Positions 48,280 through 56,970 of a stretch of DNA of 64,000 bases are shown piece by piece. This stretch comes from Halobacteriovorax marinus (GTDB lineage: Bacteria > Bdellovibrionota > Bacteriovoracia > Bacteriovoracales > Bacteriovoracaceae), in contig MAAO01000016.1 in NCBI GenBank assembly GCA_002163155.1, forward strand, positions 124,001 to 188,000. The letters run 5' to 3'. How positions within the stretch are numbered: the stretch's first letter is position 1; each line of letters starts with the position of its first letter. Both the position numbers and the translations under genes were made by a program. The notes beneath the pieces were generated by a model that saw only the letters and a list, made by a program, of their open reading frames with translations, was not told where the DNA came from and searched no databases.

Positions 48280-49869
48280 TTAAATCCCACTCTTTCCATA
48301 ATTCGGTAATGCTCTAGCGCTTGGATCATCAACTTGGCAATTTTCCCATTCTTGATTTGGCATCCATATGGCCTTAATTAAGTGCGCTTGATTTGGAAAA
48401 TGCTCTTCAAAAATTTTTCTATAAAGATAGGATTCCTTAGTTTTAGGAGTGCAGTGAGGATATAGTTTTACTGCGCTCGCCAACTCATCCTTTGACACAG
48501 TCATTTCTGCTAAGTCTTTTAAGTAGTCAACGCTTGCGTGTCCAACAGCGTCGCTGAAGGCAGCTTTTTCTCGATATAAAATATCATGTGGTAGATAGTC
48601 CCCTGTTTCAAAAGCTGCTCTTAGTAGGTACTTACCGTGGCCAGTAGTGTTCATTTTAAGTTCAGAAGGAATACTCATAACAAACTTTGCAAAGGCCTTA
48701 TCACTAAAGGGAACCCTAGCTTCAAGAGAGTTAGAGCTAATACATCTATCTGCTCTCAAAACATCATATATATATAATTCTTCCATTCTCTTCGAGGCTT
48801 CATTTTGAAACTCGAATGCACTAGGAGCAAAATCAGTATACTTGTAACCAAAGAGCTCATCACTACACTCACCTGTCATAAGAACTTTAACGTCTGTATT
48901 TTTCTTAATATAACGACAGATAAGATCCATTCCAATTGAAGCCCGGACCGTAGTAATATCAAAAGTTTCTAATCTATAAATTAAATCATGTAACGATTGA
49001 AAAATATCGTACTTACTAAAGAGAATTTCGTGATGTTCTGATCCAATGTGATCCGCAACGATTTTAGCATACTTAGTATCTATAGGGTTCTCTTCTATAC
49101 CTACTGCAAATGTCTTTAATGGCTTATCGCTATACCTTGCTGCGATGGCACAAACAATACTGCTATCAAGTCCCCCACTAAGTAAATATCCTACACTTGC
49201 ATCTGAACTCATTCTTTTTACAACTGCTTCGGTGAAGAGTTGTTTAATACCAGATAGAGCTTTGGATTTATTTATAAGCTTATCTTCTTTTACTTTATGA
49301 ACCTCATCAAAGGAAATAAACTCTTGTCCATCAAAGAAATGACCTGGAGGAAAAGGAAGAATGTCTTTGCAAAAACCTTGAAGTACTTTTACCTCTGAGG
49401 AAAAAGCGATTGAATTATTTTCTAAACTACGAGCATAGAATAATGGTCTTATTCCTATTTGGTCTCTTGCAGCAAAAAAAGTTTTTTTCTGTGAATCCCA
49501 AATTACAAATGCAAACTCACCATCTAGATTGCGACATAACTTTGCAAGGCCGAGCTTCTTGTATAGGGGGAGAATAACTTCGCAGTCAGACTCAGAATTA
49601 AATGTTGTTTCACTAAGAAGTTTCTCTTTTATATTTCTGAAGTTATATATTTCACCGTTACAAACAAGAGCATCCAATTTTTCGTTAGTAAAAGGCTGCA
49701 TACCATTTTCACTTAAATCCATAATTGAAAGACGATGAAAACTTAAATGAACTTCATCTTCTAATACAATTGACCTACTTTCATCCGGTCCTCGGTATTT
49801 AATTTTTTCAGTATGGATCTTCATTTCTTGCATTGATTTTTTTGAAATATAAGTCGTGAAACCACACAT
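48280..49869 (-). CDS. asnB: Asparagine synthase, glutamine-hydrolysing
   Basis: Transfers ammonia from glutamine to aspartate with ATP. Start set at ATG 49869 (AAGGGG upstream) so that the mature N-terminus begins with the catalytic Cys2 (MCGFTTYISKK); the longer frame from 49941 would bury it. Glutaminase motifs YRGPDES, FHRLSIMD and VCNGEIYNF; synthetase PP-loop LSGGLDSSI (about 229-237) and LMTGECSDELFGYKY. 529 residues fits AsnB. Divergent from an AsnC-type regulator. Confidence 0.94.
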   Translation of the reverse strand: MCGFTTYISKKSMQEMKIHTEKIKYRGPDESRSIVLEDEVHLSFHRLSIMDLSENGMQPFTNEKLDALVCNGEIYNFRNIKEKLLSETTFNSESDCEVILPLYKKLGLAKLCRNLDGEFAFVIWDSQKKTFFAARDQIGIRPLFYARSLENNSIAFSSEVKVLQGFCKDILPFPPGHFFDGQEFISFDEVHKVKEDKLINKSKALSGIKQLFTEAVVKRMSSDASVGYLLSGGLDSSIVCAIAARYSDKPLKTFAVGIEENPIDTKYAKIVADHIGSEHHEILFSKYDIFQSLHDLIYRLETFDITTVRASIGMDLICRYIKKNTDVKVLMTGECSDELFGYKYTDFAPSAFEFQNEASKRMEELYIYDVLRADRCISSNSLEARVPFSDKAFAKFVMSIPSELKMNTTGHGKYLLRAAFETGDYLPHDILYREKAAFSDAVGHASVDYLKDLAEMTVSKDELASAVKLYPHCTPKTKESYLYRKIFEEHFPNQAHLIKAIWMPNQEWENCQVDDPSARALPNYGKSGI

Positions 49870-49901
49870 AAATACCCCTTCGTTATGTAATCTATCGGCT
49901 A

Positions 49902-49929
49902 ATTGTATATTTCTCTGCAATATTTTCAA
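49902..49929 (-). promoter_or_regulatory. Candidate asnB promoter
   Basis: Minus strand TTGAAA and TACAAT with a 16-base spacer, 32 bases before the asnB start; lies in the 140-bp spacer shared with the divergent regulator, which could also hold its operator. Confidence 0.35.
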
Positions 49930-50009
49930 TAGACTGTACATATTTATGAGGATTATTTAATGTTTAACGTAAATTGCTGAGAATTTGATAAATAACAGGT
50001 AAGGATTTC

Positions 50010-50471
50010 ATGAAAAAATACCAAATTGATAGCTTAGATAAGAGAATTATTGAAGAATTGCAAAAGGATGCGAGACGCCCTTTCTTAGAGATAGCTAGAA
50101 AATGTCTTGTCTCTGGTGGAACTATTCACCAGCGAGTTGAAAAACTAAAAGAAAATGGAATTATTACCGGAAGCAAAATCAGTGTTGATCACAAAAACCT
50201 TGGTTATGGAGTAGAAGTTCTTTTAGGGGTTCATCTTGTAAATGCGAAGATGGTTTCAAAAGTAGTAAAGAGATTGGAGAAATTTCCTGAGGTCGTGCAA
50301 ACCTTATATACTACTGGTAATTACGCACTTTTTATAAAAATCATAACAAGAGATATTGATCATTATCACAACTTCTTAGTAAAAAAACTTCAAGCAATTG
50401 AAGAAATACGTTCAACTGAATCATTTATCTGTCTTGAAACACCAATAGATAGAGACCTTGAACTGATTTAA
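50010..50471 (+). CDS. Lrp/AsnC-family transcriptional regulator
   Basis: 153 residues: an N-terminal winged HTH (LDKRIIEELQKDARRPFLEIARK...IHQRVEKLKENGII, 8-55) and a C-terminal RAM ligand domain (LLGVHLVNAK, VVQTLYTTGNYALFIKI, LVKKLQAIEEIRSTESFICLE). Divergently placed against asnB, as asnC is against asnA in E. coli, so it plausibly senses an amino acid, perhaps asparagine, and controls asnB. AAGG precedes the ATG. Its stop overlaps the convergent response regulator gene by four bases. Confidence 0.9.
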   Translation: MKKYQIDSLDKRIIEELQKDARRPFLEIARKCLVSGGTIHQRVEKLKENGIITGSKISVDHKNLGYGVEVLLGVHLVNAKMVSKVVKRLEKFPEVVQTLYTTGNYALFIKIITRDIDHYHNFLVKKLQAIEEIRSTESFICLETPIDRDLELI

Positions 50472-50908
50472 GCTGTATTTTTATGTTTCCTCTTCATCAT
50501 GGCCCTGAATACATTGTTCCAATTTTTAATATTGGTATGTGAGTTATGAATTGTTTTCATAAATAACTCTTGAGTAAAAGGTTTGAAAATAAAACCACTG
50601 GCCCGAAGTCTGTAACAGGCAGTGAAATTCATCAGGTTGTCAGATGCTGTAACAATAATAACCTCGGTACCTTGTCCAAGTTTGTTTATACGTCTAAGGA
50701 CTTCATCTCCAAACATTTCCTGCATATTAATATCAACTATTGCAATTTGTACTTCCTCCTTAGTCATGTATTCAAGTGCAGCTAAGGGAGAAGTAAACTT
50801 ATAAACTTCTAGATCAGCATTTCTCTTGGCATAGAATTCCATTAAATCGAGCATATCCGGATCATCATCGATTAATACTACTTTGAGCGGGTATTTTAAT
50901 ATAAACAT
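50468..50908 (-). CDS. Single-domain response regulator
   Basis: 146 residues forming one REC domain: acidic pocket IDDDPD (about 13-18), phospho-acceptor Asp in VDINMQ (about 58), Thr in IVTASD (about 86), Lys in FIFKPF (about 108). A basic C-terminal tail of about 25 residues (AMMKRKHKNTA) follows but no output domain. No histidine kinase lies nearby. GAGGAG 6 bases before the ATG. Confidence 0.85.
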   Translation of the reverse strand: MFILKYPLKVVLIDDDPDMLDLMEFYAKRNADLEVYKFTSPLAALEYMTKEEVQIAIVDINMQEMFGDEVLRRINKLGQGTEVIIVTASDNLMNFTACYRLRASGFIFKPFTQELFMKTIHNSHTNIKNWNNVFRAMMKRKHKNTA

Positions 50909-51012
50909 TATTAACTCCTCTATATTCTAGTATCGGAAAAAAGCTCTTGGACTTGGATATCTCGAAGAAAATTAAGATAATATTATAAATGCATTTGTAA
51001 GGACTTTTAAAA

Positions 51013-51750
51013 ATGATTGATTTATCAAATTTGAATATTAGGCAAGATATTGATCGCGTACATTTATTACAATGGGGTCACTTTTGTTTACTTATTATGG
51101 CCTTCCTAGTGGAAGGTATTATAACTTTTGAAATAATTTATACATTAGTTAAATTATTCTTCCTATTATTCTTCTATAAAATGTTTTTTAAAACTGTAAC
51201 TGATCTCTATTATTCGTTTTGGACATTCTCTATTGGAACAGTTGGATTTGTAACATATAAATTGGTAAATATAATTTCGACTCAAAGTGATCTTCAATTA
51301 TTCTACTTATATTTAATTGCAGCAGTTGTCCTACTCATTCAAATGTATATTCTACTCTCACCAATTTATTATCCAAGAGTTAGTTGGTGGGAATATGATT
51401 TTAGATATAGAGATGATCTAAAAGTAAAATTAAATGAAGAAGGGGTTGAGTTAGAAGCAAGACTAACCGATCTAAGAAGGAATGCTGGTTGTTTATCTGT
51501 TTTTAAAGATATAAAAGTTGGGAGTAAAGTAAAAGTTATGGCAAATAATGGTGTTAGAGATTTTACTTTCTTAGTAGAAGTTATGAGTCGAAGACAATAT
51601 TCATTAGGAAGACCCGCTTCACACGGTGTTAAGTTTATTTTTAATGAAGAGAATCGAGAAACTGACTATGATGAATTCTATTCATTCTGGGTTAAAGAAA
51701 AAATGACAAAGAAAAATAGTCGTTTTATTAAAAAGGTTCAAGATGCTTAA
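51013..51750 (+). CDS. Membrane protein with PilZ-like C-terminal domain
   Basis: 245 residues: four predicted membrane helices (about 20-125), then a cytoplasmic beta-rich domain (about 130-235) resembling PilZ (LEARLTDLRRNAGCLSVFK, VGSKVKVM, GRPASHGVKFIF). The c-di-GMP contact motifs are imperfect: RYRDDLK approximates RxxxR, and DLRRNAG departs from (D/N)xSxxG, so binding is doubtful. Overlaps tadA by 8 bases. AAGGA 9 bases before the ATG. Confidence 0.6.
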   Translation: MIDLSNLNIRQDIDRVHLLQWGHFCLLIMAFLVEGIITFEIIYTLVKLFFLLFFYKMFFKTVTDLYYSFWTFSIGTVGFVTYKLVNIISTQSDLQLFYLYLIAAVVLLIQMYILLSPIYYPRVSWWEYDFRYRDDLKVKLNEEGVELEARLTDLRRNAGCLSVFKDIKVGSKVKVMANNGVRDFTFLVEVMSRRQYSLGRPASHGVKFIFNEENRETDYDEFYSFWVKEKMTKKNSRFIKKVQDA

Positions 51751-52225
51751 TTTTGATGATTATAGTTGGGTTATGAGTGTTGCAATTGATGAAGCCTACA
51801 AGGCCTATTCAATTGATGAAGTTCCTGTAGGAGCAGTTGTAGTTGATAACGCTGGGAATATAATAAGCCAGAAGCACAATCTAAAGGAAGCTTCCAATGA
51901 TCCCTGCGGCCATGCTGAAATTTTAGCGATTAGAGATGCTTGTGAAAAATTGGGGAATTGGCGTTTAAGTGATTGTACTCTATTCGTCACTCTAGAGCCG
52001 TGTCCAATGTGTATGAGTGCTCTTGTACAATCACGAATTGGAAAATTAGTCTTTGGTGCCTATGACCCAAAAGGTGGAGCCATTAGTCTAAATTATAATT
52101 TGTATAAGGATAAAAGACTTAATCATAATTTCAATATTATTGGTGGTGTTAATCATTTTGAAACATCAAAAATACTATCGCGCTTCTTTCGCGAGAAGCG
52201 ATCTTCTTATAAAAAAAAGGAATAA
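51743..52225 (+). CDS. tadA: tRNA-specific adenosine deaminase
   Basis: Converts A34 to inosine in tRNA-Arg(ACG), whose gene is at 48197. 160 residues; Zn site and catalytic Glu in GHAEILAI (about 56-63) and the cysteine pair in LEPCPMCMSAL (about 86-96). IDEVPVGAVVV near 25-35 is the usual entry motif. Starts within the end of the PilZ-like gene. In Firmicutes tadA likewise precedes the SRP RNA and dnaX. Confidence 0.95.
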   Translation: MLNFDDYSWVMSVAIDEAYKAYSIDEVPVGAVVVDNAGNIISQKHNLKEASNDPCGHAEILAIRDACEKLGNWRLSDCTLFVTLEPCPMCMSALVQSRIGKLVFGAYDPKGGAISLNYNLYKDKRLNHNFNIIGGVNHFETSKILSRFFREKRSSYKKKE

Positions 52226-52233
52226 GTTACGTA

Positions 52234-52611
52234 ATGATAATGCTATTGTTAGTTGAAGATTCAAGTTTTCAAAGAAAAGTCATCGCTTCAATGTTACTGC
52301 GTCTTGGGGTGGAGATCGTTGATTGTGAGACTCCCGAAGTTGGGTTAGAGAAGTTAAGAAATCAACACTTTGATTTAATCGTTACGGATCTTACTTTGCC
52401 AGTTATGAGTGGTGTCGAATTCATTCGTATTGTGAAAGAGGAAAAGCCAGACATTCCGATCGTGGGAATAACATCCACAGAAAGTATTTCTGAGGACTCT
52501 GTTTCTGCAATTGAAGCGGGCGCACTCTTCGTTCTTAGCAAACCCCTGGAGAATCTTGAACCTGTTGAAAAATTGATCAACAAAATCAGAGCGGCTAAAG
52601 ATCAAAGCTGA
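52234..52611 (+). CDS. Single-domain response regulator (CheY-like)
   Basis: 125-residue REC domain: VEDSSF (about 7-12), phospho-acceptor Asp in VTDLTLP (about 52), Thr/Ser in GITSTES, Lys in LSKPLE (about 106). No output domain. Sits 8 bases after tadA, probably co-transcribed. Partner kinase unknown. Confidence 0.88.
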   Translation: MIMLLLVEDSSFQRKVIASMLLRLGVEIVDCETPEVGLEKLRNQHFDLIVTDLTLPVMSGVEFIRIVKEEKPDIPIVGITSTESISEDSVSAIEAGALFVLSKPLENLEPVEKLINKIRAAKDQS

Positions 52612-52672
52612 ATTCTAAAATCCCTATTCAAATCACTATTTCTATGTAAAAATATTGTATCCAAATAATTGC

Positions 52673-52760
52673 GGAGAATTGGCCGAGTGGTCTATGGCGC
52701 ACGCTTGGAAGGCGTGAGTACAGCAATGTACCGAGAGTTCGAATCTCTTGTTCTCCGCCA
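52673..52760 (+). tRNA. tRNA-Ser (GGA)
   Basis: 88-base class II tRNA. Acceptor GGAGAAT pairs with GTTCTCC, encoded CCA, long variable arm, T-arm GAGTTCGAATCTC; anticodon stem CACGC/GCGTG with loop TTGGAAG gives GGA. Confidence 0.96.
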
Positions 52761-52860
52761 TTTTCTAAATATCTTCTTCATAAATAATTAGTATTTCCTT
52801 TATTGATTTCGAACAGTTATTACTGACATTTACAATGTGCTATCATTGAGAAAAGAGCGA

Positions 52861-52889
52861 TTGACATTAAGTTTGTAAGAAAATATGAT
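52861..52889 (+). promoter_or_regulatory. Promoter of the SRP RNA
   Basis: Perfect -35 TTGACA (52861-52866), 17-base spacer and near-perfect -10 TATGAT (52884-52889), about 7 bases before the RNA start. Confidence 0.85.
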
Positions 52890-52895
52890 GCAATC

Positions 52896-52996
52896 GGTAG
52901 TTTGGCTCATGTCAATCGTATTTACGGTGAACTCCGCCAGGTCGGGAACGAAGCAACGGTAACTTCTGGTATGATGTGTCGTTGAGTCAGGCTGCC
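52896..52996 (+). ncRNA. ffs: 4.5S signal recognition particle RNA
   Basis: About 101 bases, small bacterial type without Alu domain. The conserved apical part is plain: CAGGTC-G-GGAA-C-GAAGCA, with the GGAA tetraloop and the asymmetric loop that binds Ffh. The 5' end (GGTAGTTTGGCTCA) pairs along its whole length with the 3' end (TGAGTCAGGCTGCC), allowing G-U pairs, closing the rod. Ends were set from that pairing and the promoter. Position just upstream of dnaX matches Firmicute genomes. Confidence 0.93.
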
Positions 52997-53080
52997 ACTT
53001 TAAGCCCTTTTTCATTGCCTAAATCCATTAATTTCATTACCTTTAAAGCTACTATTTCTTAACCTTTTGTGGATTAATTC

Positions 53081-54907
53081 ATGTCTTATCAAGTTCTAGC
53101 GAGAAAATGGAGACCTAAGAGATTTCAGGATGTTATTGGGCAAAGCCACATAACTAAATCTCTACAAAACGCCTTGTCTAGGGACAAGCTTGGTCACGCG
53201 TATATTCTCACCGGAACGAGAGGAATTGGTAAAACTTCAGTAGCTAGAATTTTTGCAAAGGCCATTAGGTGTGAGCAAAATCTTGAAGATTCAAACTCTT
53301 GTGGAACTTGTGCCAGTTGTGTTGATTTCGATAGCACGTCTTCTATGAATGTCGTAGAAATCGATGGGGCTTCTAATAATAGTGTCGACGATATTCGTGA
53401 TCTTATTGGAAATATCCAATACCTTCCCACAAGCGGCAAATACAAAATATATATAATTGATGAAGTTCATATGCTTTCCACAAGTGCTTTTAATGCACTT
53501 TTAAAAACACTGGAAGAGCCACCTGCCCACGCCATATTTATCTTGGCGACGACTGAACCAGAAAAGTTACTTGGAACAGTTCTTTCTAGATGTCAGAGAT
53601 TTGATTTTAGAAATGCCACAGTTGTAGATTTAACAATTCACTTAAAGAAGATTGCGGAAACTGAAAATATTAATTTTCAAGATGATTCAATCATTAAGCA
53701 AATTTGTGCTCAAGGTAAGGGATCGGTTCGAGATACTCTATCTCTATTGGATCAAGTTTTAAGCTTTTCAGAAGATAATATTGTTAATGAAGAAAGCGTA
53801 GCATTTGCTTTAGGGCTTGCTAAGACATCTGCAGTTGTTGATCTCGTTACTTATATTCTAAATGGACAAAAGAACGAAGCCTCTAAATTATTTAATACAT
53901 TACTGAGCGAAAATGTTTCAGTTAAAAATATTTGTCATTCACTTTTAGATGAAATCTATCTCTTTATCTCTCAAATAGATAATAGAGCAAATATTGAAAA
54001 GAGATGGCCAAGTGTAGATGTGGATAGTCTTGCACCGGGAGAAGTCTTCTGGGTATATGAGAGTATTTCAAAAGATGTCACTTGGACTCTTTCTTCATTG
54101 TCTCCTGAGAAAAGTACTGAAATTGCTATTCAAAAGATTGCTCTTAGGAACACATTCTTCTCAGCACAAGAATTACCTAAAAAAAAAGTCTTAACTGAAG
54201 ATATTGAATCTGTAGTTGAAGTCGCGCCTGAAGCAAAAGTTGAAAGTGAGCCAGAAGCAGCATCTGAACCAATTCAAGAAATAGAAATTCAAGTAGAACC
54301 CATTCAAGAAATTAAGGAAGTCGTCACTGAAGTTGATCAGCCTGACTTTTCCAAACTTGCAGAAGTTTTAGCAAAAGATCCTGTTGTCGTGCCGGCTGAA
54401 GTTGTTGATGAACAGAAATCTGAAAAAGCTACTCAAGAGCTTTTAAAAGAAAAATCAGTAGAAGAATTACCAAGAGACTGGGATGGATTTTTGGCCTACC
54501 TTTTTAAAGTTTCTCCAGCAGCAGCTTCAAACCTAGAGCAAGGAAATATATTATCTCCCCTCTCTTATAATGGGGACTCTGTGTTTATTGAAATTGGTTT
54601 TCCAGAATCTAGTGGTGTTTTTCTAGAATATCTAAATGAGGCCGATTCTTTTGCTAAATTAGAACAGCAAGTTTCTAGTTTTTTTAATGTAGAAATAGAG
54701 AAAATTAATCTTCAACTAGAAATGGTAGAAGAGGAAAAAGCTATTGAGTCTGACTTTAAATCTAAAGCTCAAATTAAACAATTTGAAGAAGAAAAGGTTG
54801 AAGCGGGAAAGAAGGAAGAACTTTTAGCAAATCCCCTGATAAAGCAGGCGGAAGAAATATTTAATTCTAAAATTGATAAAGTAATAATTACAAAAAATAT
54901 AAAATAG
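53081..54907 (+). CDS. dnaX: DNA polymerase III subunits gamma/tau
   Basis: Clamp-loader ATPase, 608 residues. Walker A GTRGIGKTSVARIF (about 44-57), Zn cysteines C64 and CGTCASC (about 74-80), DEVHMLS Walker B, SRC motif (LSRCQRFDF, about 170). A Glu-rich, low-complexity linker (about 365-470) leads to the tau C-terminal region (about 475-608). No clear slippery sequence for a gamma form was seen. Followed 9 bases later by ybaB. Confidence 0.96.
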   Translation: MSYQVLARKWRPKRFQDVIGQSHITKSLQNALSRDKLGHAYILTGTRGIGKTSVARIFAKAIRCEQNLEDSNSCGTCASCVDFDSTSSMNVVEIDGASNNSVDDIRDLIGNIQYLPTSGKYKIYIIDEVHMLSTSAFNALLKTLEEPPAHAIFILATTEPEKLLGTVLSRCQRFDFRNATVVDLTIHLKKIAETENINFQDDSIIKQICAQGKGSVRDTLSLLDQVLSFSEDNIVNEESVAFALGLAKTSAVVDLVTYILNGQKNEASKLFNTLLSENVSVKNICHSLLDEIYLFISQIDNRANIEKRWPSVDVDSLAPGEVFWVYESISKDVTWTLSSLSPEKSTEIAIQKIALRNTFFSAQELPKKKVLTEDIESVVEVAPEAKVESEPEAASEPIQEIEIQVEPIQEIKEVVTEVDQPDFSKLAEVLAKDPVVVPAEVVDEQKSEKATQELLKEKSVEELPRDWDGFLAYLFKVSPAAASNLEQGNILSPLSYNGDSVFIEIGFPESSGVFLEYLNEADSFAKLEQQVSSFFNVEIEKINLQLEMVEEEKAIESDFKSKAQIKQFEEEKVEAGKKEELLANPLIKQAEEIFNSKIDKVIITKNIK

Positions 54908-54916
54908 GAGCTAGCA

Positions 54917-55231
54917 ATGGCAAAGAATATGAATAACTTAATGAAACAAGCTCAGGTTATGCAGCAGAAAATGGCTACACTTCAAAAAGAACTTGAAGCT
55001 AGAGAAATCGAAACTTCTGCCGGCGGTGGTATGGTTAAGATAAAAATAAATGGGAAGCAAGAAGTTTTGGAACTTAAGTTAGATCCGGAATGTGTCGATC
55101 CTAGTGATGTAGAATCACTTGAGGAATTAATTCTTACGGCTGTAAACCAATCAGTTAAAGAGTCTCAAGACATGGTAAGCAATGCCATGAGTAAAGTTAC
55201 TGGTGGATTAAGTATCCCAGGATTATTCTAG
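54917..55231 (+). CDS. ybaB: YbaB/EbfC nucleoid-associated protein
   Basis: 104-residue DNA-binding protein: helical NMNNLMKQAQVMQQKMATLQ, then TSAGGGMVKIKINGKQEVLELKL and AVNQSVKESQDMVSNAMSKVTGG, all standard. Sits between dnaX and recR as in most bacteria; AGGAG before the ATG. Confidence 0.95.
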   Translation: MAKNMNNLMKQAQVMQQKMATLQKELEAREIETSAGGGMVKIKINGKQEVLELKLDPECVDPSDVESLEELILTAVNQSVKESQDMVSNAMSKVTGGLSIPGLF

Positions 55232-55238
55232 GACAATT

Positions 55239-55832
55239 GTGGAATTACCAGAAACACTTCTCAATGTTATCGATCAACTCAGTAAAATTCCTGGGGTGGG
55301 AGATAAAACAGCCACAAGACAAACTCTTGTGCTGGCAAAATGGTCAGCTGAAGACCTTATGGCCTTTGGTGAGGCCATGAAAAATCTTGCGCATTTAAAA
55401 TCTTGCGTTGACTGTGGAATGTATTCTGAAACAGAAACTTGCGAAATTTGTTCCAATAAAGATAGGGCCCTTGGAGGTTCTATTTGTGTAGTTGAACAAG
55501 TTACAGATTGTTTAGCAATTGAGCGAAGTGGAAATTATCATGGCCTTTACCATATACTGGGTGGAGTTTTAAATCCCCTTATGGGTGTGGGTCCTGATGA
55601 ACTAAAGATAGACGATTTTGTAAAAAGAGTGAAGAGACTAGAGATTGAAAGTGTTATTTTGGCTGTAAATCCTTCAGTTGAAGGAGATGCTACTTGTTCT
55701 TATTTAAAACAAGTATTACCAGACACTATAGAAGTTGATAGAATTGGATTTGGGATTCCCATGGGAGGGAGCCTCGAGTACTTAGATACAATGACTATTG
55801 CCAAGGCATTAGAAAATAAAAAGAAGATGTAA
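55239..55832 (+). CDS. recR: Recombination protein RecR
   Basis: 197 residues, GTG start with TAGGA upstream. N-terminal helix-hairpin-helix (LSKIPGVGDKTATRQ), C4 zinc finger (CVDCGMYSETETCEIC, about 54-69), Toprim domain (ICVVEQVTDCLAIE) and the LGG motif (YHILGGVLNPLMGVGPDEL). Works with RecO and RecF (recF is at 4228) in gap repair. Confidence 0.97.
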   Translation: MELPETLLNVIDQLSKIPGVGDKTATRQTLVLAKWSAEDLMAFGEAMKNLAHLKSCVDCGMYSETETCEICSNKDRALGGSICVVEQVTDCLAIERSGNYHGLYHILGGVLNPLMGVGPDELKIDDFVKRVKRLEIESVILAVNPSVEGDATCSYLKQVLPDTIEVDRIGFGIPMGGSLEYLDTMTIAKALENKKKM

Positions 55833-55849
55833 ATTGCCAGGGAGTGGTT

Positions 55850-56353
55850 TTGTTTACTTTAGAAAATTTGCCAAAATTAGCAGAAGAGTTCTTTTCAGAA
55901 ATAGCTGATTTATCACAACTGAAAAAAAGTAGTTTATTCTTATGCCGTTCAGATGGCGTTCCCCTTTATGTTAGGAATGAATTAAACTCAGAGTTTGATA
56001 GTTCTACTGTAGGTGCTTTACTTGGTGGAGTGTGGCAAGCGGCAAAAGCAATGGCATCTTTTATCCCAACCACTGATGAGTCAGATATTTTTAGACTCAG
56101 CTTTGATACTTCGGATAAGGGAATTTATATTGTTCCAATCTCATTAGGTGAAGAAGAAGTTTATCTTGGTCTTATTTATTATGGTGAAGTTAATCCTGGA
56201 ATGATTAAAGCAAAGCTAAGAGATATCAGCTGGCGATTGGCTGAATTTTGGTCGATGACTGACATCCAAGAGAGACTTGGAAGTAGTGAATCACTTTTTA
56301 ATAACATTACTGATGCTGAGATGGATAATCTCTTCTCATCAACTCTTCAATAA
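55850..56353 (+). CDS. Roadblock/LC7-like protein beside MglA
   Basis: 167 residues. TTG 55850 (MFTLENLPK) with AGGGAG 5 bases upstream is preferred over GTG 55844, which lies inside that site. Predicted alternating alpha/beta layout with [15 protein letters not shown] (about 28-42), [18 protein letters not shown] and [21 protein letters not shown], similar to MglB/roadblock proteins. No strict motif exists for the fold, so this is a moderate call. Directly upstream (11 bases) of mglA, as mglB is in Myxococcus, so it is a candidate regulator of that GTPase. Confidence 0.55.
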   Translation: MFTLENLPKLAEEFFSEIADLSQLKKSSLFLCRSDGVPLYVRNELNSEFDSSTVGALLGGVWQAAKAMASFIPTTDESDIFRLSFDTSDKGIYIVPISLGEEEVYLGLIYYGEVNPGMIKAKLRDISWRLAEFWSMTDIQERLGSSESLFNNITDAEMDNLFSSTLQ

Positions 56354-56364
56354 CTGAGGGATAT

Positions 56365-56955
56365 ATGTCTTTTGTTAATTATCATTCAAAAGAAATCAAC
56401 TGTAAGATTGTTTATTACGGGCCAGGCTTGGGCGGAAAAACAACTAACATTCAACATGTTTATCAAAAAACGTCTGGGGATGCTAAAGGGAAAATTATTT
56501 CCTTAAATACAGAAAATGAAAGAACTCTCTTCTTTGATTTTCTCCCATTGGACCTTGGAGAAATTCGAGGATTTAAAACGAGGTTTCATTTATATACGGT
56601 TCCGGGGCAAGTTTTCTATGAAGCAAGTAGAAAATTAATTCTTCGAGGTGTTGATGGAATTGTTTTTGTAGCTGACTCTCAAGTTGAAAGACTTGATGCG
56701 AATTTAGAAAGTTTAAAAAGTTTAGAAAGTAACCTTCTTGAACAAGGTTATGATATGAATCAAATTCCTATTATCATGCAATGGAATAAGAGAGATCTTC
56801 CCAATGTGATGAGTAAAGAAGACTTATCTGAGAAATTAAATAAATGGAAACTTACTGAGTTTGAAGCTGTTGCTACTCAAGGTGGTGGAGTTTTTGAATC
56901 TCTCAAACAAATAAGTAAACTAGTTCTTATGAATTTAAAAAGTGGTGTGGAATAA
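56365..56955 (+). CDS. mglA: MglA-type small GTPase
   Basis: Ras-like GTPase controlling polarity and motility in myxobacteria and prey entry in Bdellovibrio. 196 residues: P-loop [12 protein letters not shown] (about 17-28), switch II region with [13 protein letters not shown] (about 77-89; PGQ replaces the Ras DTAGQ as in MglA), NKRDLP (about 140-145) for guanine. Small variation in SAK motif (AVATQGGGV). GAGGGA precedes the ATG. Ends in an inverted repeat shared with the convergent hydrolase gene. Confidence 0.92.
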   Translation: MSFVNYHSKEINCKIVYYGPGLGGKTTNIQHVYQKTSGDAKGKIISLNTENERTLFFDFLPLDLGEIRGFKTRFHLYTVPGQVFYEASRKLILRGVDGIVFVADSQVERLDANLESLKSLESNLLEQGYDMNQIPIIMQWNKRDLPNVMSKEDLSEKLNKWKLTEFEAVATQGGGVFESLKQISKLVLMNLKSGVE

Positions 56956-56970
56956 TTTTAAATTATTCCA
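56948..56970 (+). repeat. Perfect inverted repeat covering two convergent stop codons
   Basis: TGGAATAATTT and AAATTATTCCA (11 bases each, one base between) form a hairpin that contains the mglA stop and the hydrolase stop. No T tail follows on either strand, so it may be a weak bidirectional terminator or an RNA-end stabiliser. Confidence 0.55.

Noticed and set aside
52830-53015. 61-residue minus-strand frame over the SRP RNA
   Set aside because: Region is explained by a consensus promoter and the 4.5S RNA structure on the plus strand.
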